NCBI GenBank assembly: GCA_945865935.1
Contig: CAMBFI010000006.1
Coordinates: 1-64,000, forward strand
Direction of reading: 5' to 3'
Length of the DNA: 64,000 nt
Source: Bordetella parapertussis
GTDB taxonomy: Bacteria > Pseudomonadota > Gammaproteobacteria > Burkholderiales > Burkholderiaceae_B
The notes beneath the pieces are model-generated. The model was not told the DNA's origin. It saw nothing but the letters and a program-made list of their open reading frames with translations, and did not search any database. This document shows positions 1-10,330 of the stretch, piece by piece; position 1 is the first letter of the stretch, and every line of letters starts with the position of its first letter. The position numbers were made by a program, and so were the translations under genes.

Positions 1-87
1 TCCAACGTCCCTGACCGCAAACCCGCGTTCGGTAATCTGTCGAACCGCTTCGATCTTGAATTCTTCGGTGAATCGTTTCCTGCTCAT
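1..87 (-). CDS. IS3-family transposase OrfA, N-terminal part (partial)
   Basis: The 29 visible codons begin MSRKRFTEEFKIEAVRQI, the typical opening of IS3-family OrfA proteins, which carry an N-terminal helix-turn-helix that binds the inverted repeats of the element. The start is supported by a strong ribosome-binding site, GGAGGT, three bases upstream of the ATG. The gene runs off the left edge, so whether it is intact, and whether the orfB partner with the DDE catalytic domain exists, cannot be told. It marks recent mobile-element activity next to the AT-rich region that follows. Confidence 0.8.
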   Translation of the reverse strand, partial: MSRKRFTEEFKIEAVRQITERGFAVRDVG

Positions 88-149
88 AACACCTCCTTTA
101 TTGCCTAAATGTTAGGCTAAGAAGTGTCTATAAAACTAGTAGCGATTCA
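1..149 (-). mobile_element. End of an IS3-family insertion sequence (cut by window edge)
   Basis: This stretch holds the start of an IS3-type transposase orfA read on the minus strand plus about 60 bases of upstream sequence. IS3-family elements usually end in TG...CA, and on the minus strand the run TGAATCGCTAC beginning at 149 is a plausible terminal inverted repeat, so I place the outer end near 149. That boundary is an inference. The other end and any target duplication lie outside the window. Confidence 0.6.
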
Positions 150-497
150 GTGTGTGATTTTTGTGTGACTTTATGAATTTTCAAACTGAAACAAGTTAGC
201 GAAATTTTGGTTACACAAAGTGCGAGTGCTTAAGAATTCAATAAGCAACTTTTTCATTCTAAAAGTGCTGTTGGAAATCAACAAAGACACGCTTAATTCG
301 TAAGCTTCACCCAGTACATTATGCATTACACGGATGGTTCAGTACTTATAATTAAGAACCGCTCTTAACGAAGCTATTTTTAATCACTTCACTGACTCAT
401 AACAACTGACCATGACTAGCTTAATTCAATGGGACGGGTATTAAAAAATCACAATTATTAGCGTGGTTATTAAATGTTTCACTAAGGAAACCGAATA
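150..497. other. AT-rich intergenic region with no gene seen
   Basis: Between the insertion-sequence end and the hydrolase gene there are about 350 bases rich in A and T. I found no convincing reading frame, RNA gene or strong hairpin in it. It presumably holds the promoter of the hydrolase gene, whose ribosome-binding site (AAGGAAA) lies just before 498. Composition differs clearly from the rest of the window and matches the AT-rich gene that follows. Confidence 0.5.
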
Positions 498-1406
498 ATG
501 AAAGCAAAACTAAAAATAGGATTTTTACTTTTGTGCTTCTTTAATGTTGCGCAAGCTGTCAGTGATGTAAAGGTTGAGATACCACTTATTGGGCAGAATT
601 GTAATGAAAGGGTTGCAAAAATAAAATCAGTTCCTGGAAGACTTAAGATTCCAGAAGGTGATGGTGTCTACCCTGCAGTTGTGATCTTTCATAGTAATGC
701 TGGTGTTATCGGTGTTGGAGATAATTATGCCAATCGATTAGTAGAGAAAGGTTTTATTACTTTAGAAGTCGACTCCTACACACCTCGTTTCATCAGGAAT
801 GGTAACGATAACAATGCACCTACACCTTGTGATCGTTTAACTGATGCGTGGAGTGCACTTTATTTTCTGTCAAAAAATCCAAAAGTAAACATTAAAAAAG
901 TAGGCAATATAGGACTTTCAAGTGGTGGCGTAGTCTCTTTATTATTAGCCAGAGGAGCTTTTCCGAAAGGTATGAACTCGCCAGATGAAGGAATACAGGC
1001 AATTAGAAAAATGCGCTATAAAAAATTTGTTGTACTTTACCCTGCATGTGCAAATGTTTTATACGATGAAAATTTGAACTGGATGCGAAATCCAAATAGA
1101 CCTCGGAAAAGACCAACTGATGGTGAATTGCTTCTGATAGTTGGAACTAAGGATGATATGGAGTTCGATGCTAAAAAAGACTGCCCTAAGGTTATTGATG
1201 AATGGTCTCAATTCAATCTTAATGGATCGCTTAACTTGATTGAAGGAGCAACTCATGCTTTTGATTGGCCTAACCCACCCCCACCAAGCTTTTCACGTTT
1301 CGGAAAGGCAGGAAAGGGCACATCACTCACAATGACTTATTCCCAAAAAGATACTTTAAATACTGAGAGGCAGATCATCGAATTTTTTCAAGAATTTAAT
1401 AGGTGA
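498..1406 (+). CDS. Exported dienelactone-hydrolase-like alpha/beta hydrolase
   Basis: The 302-residue product starts with a signal peptide (Lys-rich start, hydrophobic run, cleavage likely after AQA at residue 20), so it should act in the periplasm or outside the cell. The body resembles the dienelactone hydrolase branch of alpha/beta hydrolases: an early strand with HSNAG, a nucleophile elbow GLSSGG with Ser141 as the likely nucleophile, acidic residues at GTKDD (about 216-220) and a late GATHAF with His253. Dienelactone hydrolases proper use Cys, so the Ser points to a general esterase. The substrate is unknown. The gene is much richer in A and T than its neighbours and sits between transposase remnants, which suggests horizontal transfer. 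Confidence 0.75.
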   Translation: MKAKLKIGFLLLCFFNVAQAVSDVKVEIPLIGQNCNERVAKIKSVPGRLKIPEGDGVYPAVVIFHSNAGVIGVGDNYANRLVEKGFITLEVDSYTPRFIRNGNDNNAPTPCDRLTDAWSALYFLSKNPKVNIKKVGNIGLSSGGVVSLLLARGAFPKGMNSPDEGIQAIRKMRYKKFVVLYPACANVLYDENLNWMRNPNRPRKRPTDGELLLIVGTKDDMEFDAKKDCPKVIDEWSQFNLNGSLNLIEGATHAFDWPNPPPPSFSRFGKAGKGTSLTMTYSQKDTLNTERQIIEFFQEFNR

Positions 1407-1558
1407 ATTTTTACATTATTTACTCTTTCACAAAAAATATTGAAGGCTTGTTTACTTAAGCATATTTGCATTATTTAGAGACATCATAACCTTGTGAAGT
1501 AGCCCTTTGATTCACAGTACCGCGGGTATTCCATAAAATATGTAATAGAAATACACCT

Positions 1559-1780
1559 ATGATCACGGATATGAGCTCATTTAATAATACTAATCGAATA
1601 GAAGTCATAACCGGGGTTCAGCGCCGCTGGCGGTTGACTCCGGAACAGAAATTTGAGTTGGAAAAAAACAGACTTTCGAGCCTGAAATGGCGGTACATTC
1701 TGTCCCTGTTAAAAAGGGGAAGATTACCGCTGCAAGTCTGTACAGCTTTACGTGCAGCCGCAAAGTCAAAACCCAACTAA
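1559..1780 (+). pseudogene. Decayed IS66-family tnpA remnant
   Basis: The first half of the 73-codon reading frame, around RIEVITGVQRRWRLTPEQK, matches the opening of IS66-family TnpA proteins. After the run of A residues near 1660 the resemblance stops in this frame. In the neighbouring frame a TnpA-like tail (ITAASLYSF, comparable to the usual V-A-A-S-Q-L-F-x-W segment) appears after two stop codons. This fits a frameshifted and mutated gene rather than a working one. No tnpB or tnpC follows. It is one of two unrelated transposase scraps flanking the hydrolase gene. Confidence 0.65.
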
Positions 1781-1800
1781 ATCAACACTTTAGTTGGGTT
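1770..1800 (-). terminator. Stem-loop downstream of guaA, probable terminator
   Basis: A perfect 12-bp inverted repeat (AACCCAACTAAA and its complement) with a 7-base loop lies about 60 bases past the guaA stop. On the minus strand the stem is followed by TTTTGACTTT, a modest T-rich tail, so it can end guaA transcription. On the plus strand there is no T tract. The stem is AT-rich and therefore not very strong. Confidence 0.6.
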
Positions 1801-1858
1801 AGTGAAAGTTGCGTGTAACTTAAAAAATCCTTTAAAACATATACTTAAGTTTAAAAAA

Positions 1859-3451
1859 CTATTCCCACTCGATCGTCGCGGGTGGTTTACTTGATACGTC
1901 GTACACAACACGGTTGATGCCACGGACTTCGTTGATGATTCGCGATGAAACCTTAGCAAGCAATGGATAAGGTAAAGGCGCCCAATCAGCAGTCATGAAA
2001 TCTGAGGTTTGCACGGCGCGCAAGGCAACGACGTATTCATAGGTGCGGCCATCGCCCATCACACCTACAGATTTCACGGGCAAGAAGACTGCAAATGCCT
2101 GCGAAGTTAAGTCGTACCAGCTTTGCTTGGTATCGGGATCAATCGTCTTGCGCAACTCGTCGATAAAAATAGCATCTGCCCGACGCAATAGGTTGGCGAA
2201 CTCAGTATTCACCGCGCCGAGAATACGAACACCCAAGCCTGGACCGGGAAATGGATGGCGATAGACCATGCCGTGGGGCAATCCGAGTGCGAGACCGAGC
2301 TTTCGGACTTCATCCTTAAACAATTCACGCAGCGGTTCAAGCAGCTTAAGATTAAGTGTCTCTGGCAAGCCACCAACATTATGGTGCGATTTAATCGCAA
2401 CGGCTTTTCCAGTTTTGGCTCCAGCCGACTCGATGACATCCGGATAAATAGTGCCCTGTGCCAACCACTTTGCCGCCTTCAGTTGGCTGGCCTGATGTTG
2501 AAATACCTCTACAAATTCACGACCAATAATCTTGCGTTTGGCTTCTGGATCAGTCACACCGGCAAGCTTGCCCATAAACTGCTCAGTGGCGTCGACGTGA
2601 ATGATCTTCACGCCCATGTTCTGAGCGAACGTTTCCATCACTTGCTTACCTTCGTCTAGACGAAGCAGGCCGTGATCCACAAACACGCAGGTCAAGCGGT
2701 CGCCGATCGCGCGATGAATCAATGCAGCGGCGACCGATGAATCCACCCCACCGGATAAGCCGAGGATCACTTCGTCTTGCCCAACTTGCTCGCGTATGCG
2801 CGCGATGGCCTCGTCGACGTAGTTCGGCATCGTCCAATCGCCTGTACAAGCGCAAATCTCGGTTACAAACCGATTCAACAGCGCCTGCCCCTGAATCGTA
2901 TGCGTAACCTCAGGATGAAACTGCACAGCGTAAAAACGTCGTGCTTCATCTGCCATCCCTGCAATCGGACACGAATCCGTTGACGCCATCACTTTAAAGC
3001 CATGGGGCAACTTGGTGACTTGATCGCCATGACTCATCCAGACCTTGAGCATGCCATGACCTTCAGCAGTGACAAAGTCCTGAATGTCTTTTAACAGAGA
3101 CGTATGGCCACGCGCCCTTACCTCTGCATATCCAAACTCGCGGTGATCAGCGTGGCTCACAGTGCCGCCCAGCTGATGCGCCATCGCTTGCATCCCATAG
3201 CAGATGCCAAGCACGGGAACACCCAAAGCAAACACAGCCTCAGGCACCTTGAGCGAATCTTCGTCATAGGCTGAGCCGTGACTGCCCGAGAGAATAATGC
3301 CCTTGAGGCCCAAGCCAAGCTGCTTCTGCAGAAAATCGGCCGAAACGTCACCAGGATGAAGTTCGCAATACACGCCCGCTTCGCGCACGCGTCGTGCGAT
3401 TAACTGTGTCACTTGTGAGCCGTAATCAAGAATAAGAATGCGCTGGTGCAT
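1859..3451 (-). CDS. guaA: GMP synthase (glutamine-hydrolysing)
   Basis: GuaA converts XMP to GMP using glutamine and ATP. The 530-residue protein opens with a class I glutamine amidotransferase domain: nucleophile Cys84 in GICYGMQ and the His179/Glu181 pair in FHPEV. The ATP pyrophosphatase P-loop SGGVDSS follows at about 233-239, then the C-terminal dimerisation part ending in IEWE. I chose the ATG at 3451 because it gives the family's usual start ([13 protein letters not shown]). An upstream GTG would add ten unusual residues and place the start inside a hairpin. It lies 88 bases downstream of guaB. The 3' end of guaA is a known integration target for genomic islands, and mobile remnants lie directly beyond it here. 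Confidence 0.97.
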   Translation of the reverse strand: MHQRILILDYGSQVTQLIARRVREAGVYCELHPGDVSADFLQKQLGLGLKGIILSGSHGSAYDEDSLKVPEAVFALGVPVLGICYGMQAMAHQLGGTVSHADHREFGYAEVRARGHTSLLKDIQDFVTAEGHGMLKVWMSHGDQVTKLPHGFKVMASTDSCPIAGMADEARRFYAVQFHPEVTHTIQGQALLNRFVTEICACTGDWTMPNYVDEAIARIREQVGQDEVILGLSGGVDSSVAAALIHRAIGDRLTCVFVDHGLLRLDEGKQVMETFAQNMGVKIIHVDATEQFMGKLAGVTDPEAKRKIIGREFVEVFQHQASQLKAAKWLAQGTIYPDVIESAGAKTGKAVAIKSHHNVGGLPETLNLKLLEPLRELFKDEVRKLGLALGLPHGMVYRHPFPGPGLGVRILGAVNTEFANLLRRADAIFIDELRKTIDPDTKQSWYDLTSQAFAVFLPVKSVGVMGDGRTYEYVVALRAVQTSDFMTADWAPLPYPLLAKVSSRIINEVRGINRVVYDVSSKPPATIEWE

Positions 3452-3478
3452 GCGAGTCAAGCCTGTCTGAATGAAAGA

Positions 3479-3498
3479 CACCGGCTAGTGAGCCGGTG
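3479..3498 (-). other. Short GC-rich hairpin between guaB and guaA
   Basis: An 8-bp perfect inverted repeat, CACCGGCT and AGCCGGTG, with a 4-base loop sits in the guaB-guaA gap. There is no T tract, so it is unlikely to be a full terminator. It might stabilise the guaB message or mark a processing point. Function is a guess. Confidence 0.35.
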
Positions 3499-3539
3499 CC
3501 ACAAAATACCGCACGCGCGCAGGCGCAGCGGGCCACAAC

Positions 3540-5032
<1,493 letters not shown>

Positions 5033-5044
5033 CGATAGCGCGGG

Positions 5045-8000
5045 CTAGCCTATATGGGCTCGCGCGTTTTGGAAAAACCGCATCCAGGGCGTGTAGGGAC
5101 CGGACGAATCCTTATCCCCCCAGGCTCGAGGCGACCAGGACATCATCACATTTCGGGTCACACGCTCTGGGTGCGGCATCATCACCGTAAATCGGCCATC
5201 CAACGTCGTCACCGCAGTCAGTCCCTCCGGGCTTCCGTTGGGGTTAAAGGGGTAGCGTTCAGTGGGCGTGCCGTAGTGATCGACAAAATGCGCTGCGCGT
5301 AGGACTTTTTCAGTACTGCCCTGCCGGGAAAAGTTTGCATAGCCCTCTCCGTGTGCCACCGCAACGGGTATGCGTGCACCGGTCATTCCCTTGAAGAATA
5401 GAGAGGGACTCTCAACGACTTCCAGCAAGGACAGGCGGGCTTCGTACTTTTCTGACTGATTTCGCGTAAACCGAGGCCAGTGCTCGGCCCCTGGGATCAT
5501 GGCGGCCAGCGCAGCCATCATTTGGCACCCATTACACACACCCAGTGCGAAAGTATCTTTACGTGCGAAATACGCGGCGAACTGATCGGCCAATTGGTTA
5601 TTGAACAAAATACTACGCGCCCAACCTTCGCCGGCTCCCAGCACGTCGCCATAACTGAATCCGCCCACCGCAACGAGACCCTGAACGTCTTTTAAATCTA
5701 CCACCCCGTTTTGCAAGTCGGTCATGTGCACATCCCAGGCTTCAAAGCCGGAGCGGTCAAAGGCCCATGCCATCTCAACTTGGCTATTGCAGCCTTGCTC
5801 ACGCAAGATCGCAATACGGGGACGCTGTGCTAAGTTTAAATAGGGTGCTGCAATGTTTTCTTGGGGATCAAAGCCAACGACCCCTGACAGACCCGGATCT
5901 TTTGCATCTAACCAAAGATCGAACTCCGCCTGAGCACACGCCGGATTATCGCGACGGGAAGCAATGCGATAACTCACGTCGCTCCAAATCCGACCGAGGT
6001 CAGAGCGAGACTTATTCCAAATCATTTTTCCGTCACGGAAAATCTCGATTGCATCATTTGCGTTGAGCGATCCCACCACATGAGAATGCGCGGATAACCC
6101 AGCGCCGCGTAATACCTGCATCACCGCATCACGCTCGGTAGCAGGCACTTGGATCACCGCGCCAATTTCTTCGCTAAACAGCGCTTTTAATGTCAGTTCG
6201 TTACGCTGCACAGCCACCTGTTCAGGGCGAATTTTGTAATCTCCCCAATCTGCAGCATTTGCGTCAATCGTGAGCATGTCGAGATTCAGAGACACTCCCG
6301 TATGACCAGCAAACGCCATTTCACACATCGTGGTGAACAAGCCGCCGTCAGAGCGATCGTGATATGCCAACAACACCCCGCTTTGCGCAAGGGCACGAAT
6401 CGTGACAAACATCGTACGCAAAGCTTGCGCGTCATCGACATCGGGCACCGTCTCGCCAACTTGATTACACACCTGCGCCAAAATAGAGGCGCCCATTCGA
6501 TGCTGGCCACGCCCTAAGTCGATCAAAATCAAGCTGGTGGGCCCGACATCGGTACGCAATGCTGGGGTCAGCGATTGACGAACATCTGCAACCGGTGCAA
6601 AGGCCGTGACGATTAAAGAGACTGGCGAAATGACCTTGCGCGAATCCGTGCCTTCAGTCCAAGCCGTTTGCATAGACAGCGAATCTTTACCCACAGGAAT
6701 TGAAAGACCCACCTCCTGACACAGCAAACTCACAGCCGAAACCGTATCGTAGAGCGCGGCATCTTGTCCGGGCGCGCCGCAAGCAGCCATCCAGTTCGCC
6801 GACAGTTTGATGTCCTCCATCTGGGCCACATCGGCTGCCGCTAAATTCGTCAGAGCTTCTGCAACGGCCATCCTTCCCGACGCGGGCGCGTTAATCATCG
6901 CGACCGGTGTGCGCTCACCCATCGCCATTGCTTCACCGCGCGTATCGTCGTGGTCGGACAATGTGACGGCGCAGTCCGCAACAGGAATCTGCCATGGCCC
7001 CACCATTTGGTCGCGACTCGATAAACCGCCAACCGTGCGGTCACCAATCGTAATCAGAAAAGACTTATCTGCGACGGTCGGGTGTTGCAGCACGCGGGTG
7101 ATCGCGTCGTCTAGCGATATCAATGTCAAATCAAGTGCCGAGGTCTCGGGCGTTAGGCGTTTCACGTCCCGCGTCATGCGCGGTGGCTTACCGAGAATGA
7201 CGTCAATCGGAACATCCACGGGCCTCGTGCCAACTTGAGGTTGAATCGGGTCGAGCCCAGGCAACCCTTCGCCGATCACCACTTTTAATTGCCGCTCTTG
7301 CGTCGCCACGCCGACAATTGCAAAGGGACAGCGTTCCCGCTGCGCTATTTGCTCAAAACGCGCTAAGTCTTCTGGAAGCACAGATAGTACGTAGCGCTCT
7401 TGTGATTCATTGCTCCAAATCTCAGCGGCAGACATGCCGGACTCTTCGAGTGGCACGCGCTTTAGATCAAAGGTTGCCCCACGACCAGCGTCGTTGACCA
7501 ACTCAGGAAAGGCGTTAGACAGTCCACCCGCTCCAACGTCATGAATAGCAACAATTGGATTGTTGGCGCCCTGCTGCCAACAGCGATCAATGACCTCTTG
7601 GCAGCGGCGTTCAATCTCAGGATTGCCACGTTGGACTGAATCAAAATCTAACGCTGCCGTATTCGTGCCCACCGCCATACTAGAGGCTGCACTTCCACCC
7701 ATACCAATTCTTAGTCCCGGACCACCAAGCTGTATCAACAACGAACCGGGTTGAATCACATTCTTCTTGGTGGATCCGTCATCGATACTTCCCAGTCCCC
7801 CCGCAATCATGATGGGTTTGTGATAACCCCACCTTGTCAGCCCAGAGGTTTGCTCAAAGGAGCGGAAATAACCAAGCAGGTTCGGACGGCCAAACTCATT
7901 ATTGAACGCAGCAGCCCCTAAAGGGCCATCGATCATGATCGAAAGTGGGCTAGCAATGCGATCGGGCGCACCGTGATGATCTGATTCCCACACACGGGGC

Positions 8001-9076
8001 GCGTCAGCTAAGCGCAAATGCGAAACAGTAAAGCCGGCCAAGCCTGCCTTGGGTTTTGAGCCTCGGCCCGTCGCCCCTTCATCGCGAATTTCACCGCCCG
8101 AGCCTGTCGATGCTCCTTCGAAGGGAGCGATGGCGGTCGGATGATTGTGCGTCTCTACCTTCATCACCGTGTGCACTAACTGCGTACGACTTGCATACGT
8201 GGGAGCCATGCCCGCTCCGGGGAGGCGTGCTTCAAAGCGCTGGGCGAGCCCGCCCGCCATGATCGCTGAGTTATCCGAGTAGGCCACGACCGTACCCAGT
8301 GGCTGCGCCGCATGGGTCTCCCGTATCATTCCAAACAAGGTTTTGTCGGTTGGCTTGCCGTCAATCACCCATTGCGCATTGAATATTTTGTGGCGGCAAT
8401 GCTCGCTATTTGCCTGGGCAAACATCATGAGTTCAACGTCAGTGGGATCGCGACCCAACTCAGTGAATGATTGGGTTAGGTAGTCGATCTCATCGTCGGA
8501 TAGAGCAAGACCGAGGGCGCTATTCGCCTGGACAAGTGCTCCTCGCCCCATTGTGGTGACGGGAACTGTGCGTATCTCCTTGCCGGGCAAGGATTCAAAC
8601 AAGGACGATGGATCAAAGCGCTGATCGACAACGGTCTCTGTCATACGGTCATGTAAACAGTCGGCTGCACGGGCGAGCATGTCAGCATCAAAGCTTTTAG
8701 TTTTGAGCCAACCGCGTTCGGGGGTCAAGGTGTATCGAACACCACGTTCGATACGACGAATAGTGTTGAGCCCGCAGTTGTGCGCGATGTCGGTGGCTTT
8801 GCTCGCCCACGAGGAAACCGTTCCCAGGCGTGGGATCACCGTTAACGCAAGCGCGTCTGGGGAGTCGTTCGTGACCGCAGGCTGGCCGTAGTCCAACAAT
8901 TGGCCAAGTTTTGCGTGCTCTTCTTTGGACAGTGCGCTGTCACACCAGACGTAATGTTCAAACCGGGCAGTAATCTCTGCAATGGGCAAGCCTAGTTCTT
9001 TCAACTTTGACAGCAGCCGTTCGTGCCTAAAAGAGGATAAAACAGACGAGCCAGGGATTTGCAGGATGTCAGACAC
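5045..9076 (-). CDS. purL: Phosphoribosylformylglycinamidine synthase (large, fused type)
   Basis: PurL makes FGAM from FGAR, ATP and glutamine in purine synthesis. At 1343 residues it is the single-chain gammaproteobacterial/betaproteobacterial type: N-terminal domain, linker, two AIR-synthase-like halves (first-half motif [11 protein letters not shown] near 330, GGSAASSM in the middle) and a C-terminal glutamine amidotransferase with the Cys in GVCNGCQMM and the His/Glu pair in MPHPERV. The frame opens with GTG at 9076 ([10 protein letters not shown]) and no strong ribosome-binding site is obvious, so the start is less sure than the identity. It is divergent from the TRAP gene dctP and lies upstream of guaB-guaA, giving a purine block on one strand. 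Confidence 0.97.
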   Translation of the reverse strand: MSDILQIPGSSVLSSFRHERLLSKLKELGLPIAEITARFEHYVWCDSALSKEEHAKLGQLLDYGQPAVTNDSPDALALTVIPRLGTVSSWASKATDIAHNCGLNTIRRIERGVRYTLTPERGWLKTKSFDADMLARAADCLHDRMTETVVDQRFDPSSLFESLPGKEIRTVPVTTMGRGALVQANSALGLALSDDEIDYLTQSFTELGRDPTDVELMMFAQANSEHCRHKIFNAQWVIDGKPTDKTLFGMIRETHAAQPLGTVVAYSDNSAIMAGGLAQRFEARLPGAGMAPTYASRTQLVHTVMKVETHNHPTAIAPFEGASTGSGGEIRDEGATGRGSKPKAGLAGFTVSHLRLADAPRVWESDHHGAPDRIASPLSIMIDGPLGAAAFNNEFGRPNLLGYFRSFEQTSGLTRWGYHKPIMIAGGLGSIDDGSTKKNVIQPGSLLIQLGGPGLRIGMGGSAASSMAVGTNTAALDFDSVQRGNPEIERRCQEVIDRCWQQGANNPIVAIHDVGAGGLSNAFPELVNDAGRGATFDLKRVPLEESGMSAAEIWSNESQERYVLSVLPEDLARFEQIAQRERCPFAIVGVATQERQLKVVIGEGLPGLDPIQPQVGTRPVDVPIDVILGKPPRMTRDVKRLTPETSALDLTLISLDDAITRVLQHPTVADKSFLITIGDRTVGGLSSRDQMVGPWQIPVADCAVTLSDHDDTRGEAMAMGERTPVAMINAPASGRMAVAEALTNLAAADVAQMEDIKLSANWMAACGAPGQDAALYDTVSAVSLLCQEVGLSIPVGKDSLSMQTAWTEGTDSRKVISPVSLIVTAFAPVADVRQSLTPALRTDVGPTSLILIDLGRGQHRMGASILAQVCNQVGETVPDVDDAQALRTMFVTIRALAQSGVLLAYHDRSDGGLFTTMCEMAFAGHTGVSLNLDMLTIDANAADWGDYKIRPEQVAVQRNELTLKALFSEEIGAVIQVPATERDAVMQVLRGAGLSAHSHVVGSLNANDAIEIFRDGKMIWNKSRSDLGRIWSDVSYRIASRRDNPACAQAEFDLWLDAKDPGLSGVVGFDPQENIAAPYLNLAQRPRIAILREQGCNSQVEMAWAFDRSGFEAWDVHMTDLQNGVVDLKDVQGLVAVGGFSYGDVLGAGEGWARSILFNNQLADQFAAYFARKDTFALGVCNGCQMMAALAAMIPGAEHWPRFTRNQSEKYEARLSLLEVVESPSLFFKGMTGARIPVAVAHGEGYANFSRQGSTEKVLRAAHFVDHYGTPTERYPFNPNGSPEGLTAVTTLDGRFTVMMPHPERVTRNVMMSWSPRAWGDKDSSGPYTPWMRFFQNARAHIG

Positions 9077-9204
9077 AGTGAAAGCCGGTGATTTGGGTAG
9101 GGGAAAACACGCATTTTAGCGCTCTAACTGGGATTTTAGGGCTGAGGCTAAGGCCTTCCTTGCTATGATGCCCCACGCATTCTTTTTTACCTTGGAGACA
9201 AAAC

Positions 9205-10224
9205 ATGTCCATTTCGAGACGCACCCTGTTGACTGGCGCTGGTGCCGGTGTCATCACCCTCGCCGCCCCGCTAAATAGCGTCTGGGCGCAATCCAAAGCA
9301 GAGTTTTCGTACAAATACGCGAACAACCTGCCTCTGACGCACCCCATGAACATTCGTGCCAAAGAAATGGCCGACGCCGTTCAAAAAGACACCCAGGGGC
9401 GCGTTGAGATACGAATTTTCCCAAGCAGCCAGCTTGGTTCGGACACCGACATGCTGAGTCAGGTGCGCAACGGCGGTGTGGAATTCTTCACGCTGTCAGG
9501 TCTGATCCTAGCAACGTTAGTCCCTGCTGCGTCCATTACGGGCATTGGCTTTGCCTTTAGCGATTACAACGCTGTATGGAAAGCGCTCGACGGCGACCTC
9601 GGCGCGCACGTACGCAGAGAGATCGGAAAGGCGAACCTTGTTGCGATGGACAAAATTTGGGATAACGGTTTCCGTCAAATTACATCCTCGACCAAGCCGA
9701 TTCAAACCGCAGACGATTTGAAGGGTTTCAAAATTCGCGTTCCGGTGTCGCCACTTTGGACCTCCATGTTCAAAGCTTTCGACTCGGCACCTGCCTCCAT
9801 CAACTTTAACGAGGTGTACAGCGCACTTCAGACAAAGATTGTCGACGGTCAGGAAAACCCCCTCGCAATTATTGACACGGCAAAACTCAACGAAGTGCAG
9901 AAGTTCTGCTCAATCACCAATCACATGTGGGATGGTTTCTGGTTCCTCGCAAACCGTCGTGCGTGGGAACGTCTGCCAGAGAAACTGCGTGCAGTCGTTG
10001 CCGGCCATATCAACGCCGCAGGCATGAAAGAGCGTGCTGACGTTGCTGCAATGAACGCAGGCCTACAGAAAGGCCTGACCGAAAAAGGTATGATCTTTAA
10101 TCAGACAAAGGCCGACTCCTTCCGCGATCGTCTGCGTGCAGGTGGTTTCTACTCAGAATGGAAAGGCAAACTTGGAAATGAGGCATGGGAGTTGCTCGAA
10201 AAATCGAGCGGCAAACTGTCTTAA
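9205..10224 (+). CDS. dctP: TRAP transporter substrate-binding protein, DctP family
   Basis: This 339-residue protein is the periplasmic receptor of a TRAP (tripartite ATP-independent periplasmic) transporter. It begins with a twin-arginine-like signal (SRRTLLTGAG, cleavage probably after VWA near residue 28). The mature part shows DctP features: NNLPLTHPMN near the start, FPSSQLGSDTDML, the ligand-binding stretch with KIRVP, and NEVYSALQTKIVDGQENP. Many DctP receptors bind organic acids, with an Arg in the KIRVP region clamping the carboxylate, so an acid substrate is likely but not identified. The ribosome-binding site GGAGA lies eight bases before the ATG, and a TATGAT at 9164-9169 may be a -10 element. 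The fused membrane subunit follows after a terminator. Confidence 0.92.
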   Translation: MSISRRTLLTGAGAGVITLAAPLNSVWAQSKAEFSYKYANNLPLTHPMNIRAKEMADAVQKDTQGRVEIRIFPSSQLGSDTDMLSQVRNGGVEFFTLSGLILATLVPAASITGIGFAFSDYNAVWKALDGDLGAHVRREIGKANLVAMDKIWDNGFRQITSSTKPIQTADDLKGFKIRVPVSPLWTSMFKAFDSAPASINFNEVYSALQTKIVDGQENPLAIIDTAKLNEVQKFCSITNHMWDGFWFLANRRAWERLPEKLRAVVAGHINAAGMKERADVAAMNAGLQKGLTEKGMIFNQTKADSFRDRLRAGGFYSEWKGKLGNEAWELLEKSSGKLS

Positions 10225-10272
10225 AGCATAGCCGTTAAACGGAAGAGCTCTGCTGCTCCGTTTGTCACGACT

Positions 10273-10307
10273 CCGGGCGACTGTCCTTGCACAGCGCCCG
10301 GTTTTTT
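10273..10307 (+). terminator. Intrinsic terminator between dctP and dctQM
   Basis: A GC-rich stem (CCGGGCG pairing with CGCCCGG, extended by CTGT/ACAG with one bulge) is followed by six T residues at 10302-10307. It lies only about 25 bases before the permease start, so it probably acts as a partial terminator that lets the binding protein be made in excess of the membrane subunit. Confidence 0.85.
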
Positions 10308-10330
10308 ATATGACCTAAACGGGAATCGCC

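Noticed and set aside
3451-3481. Upstream GTG start for guaA
   Set aside because: It adds ten residues not found in the family and lies inside a hairpin; the ATG at 3451 gives the conserved N-terminus.
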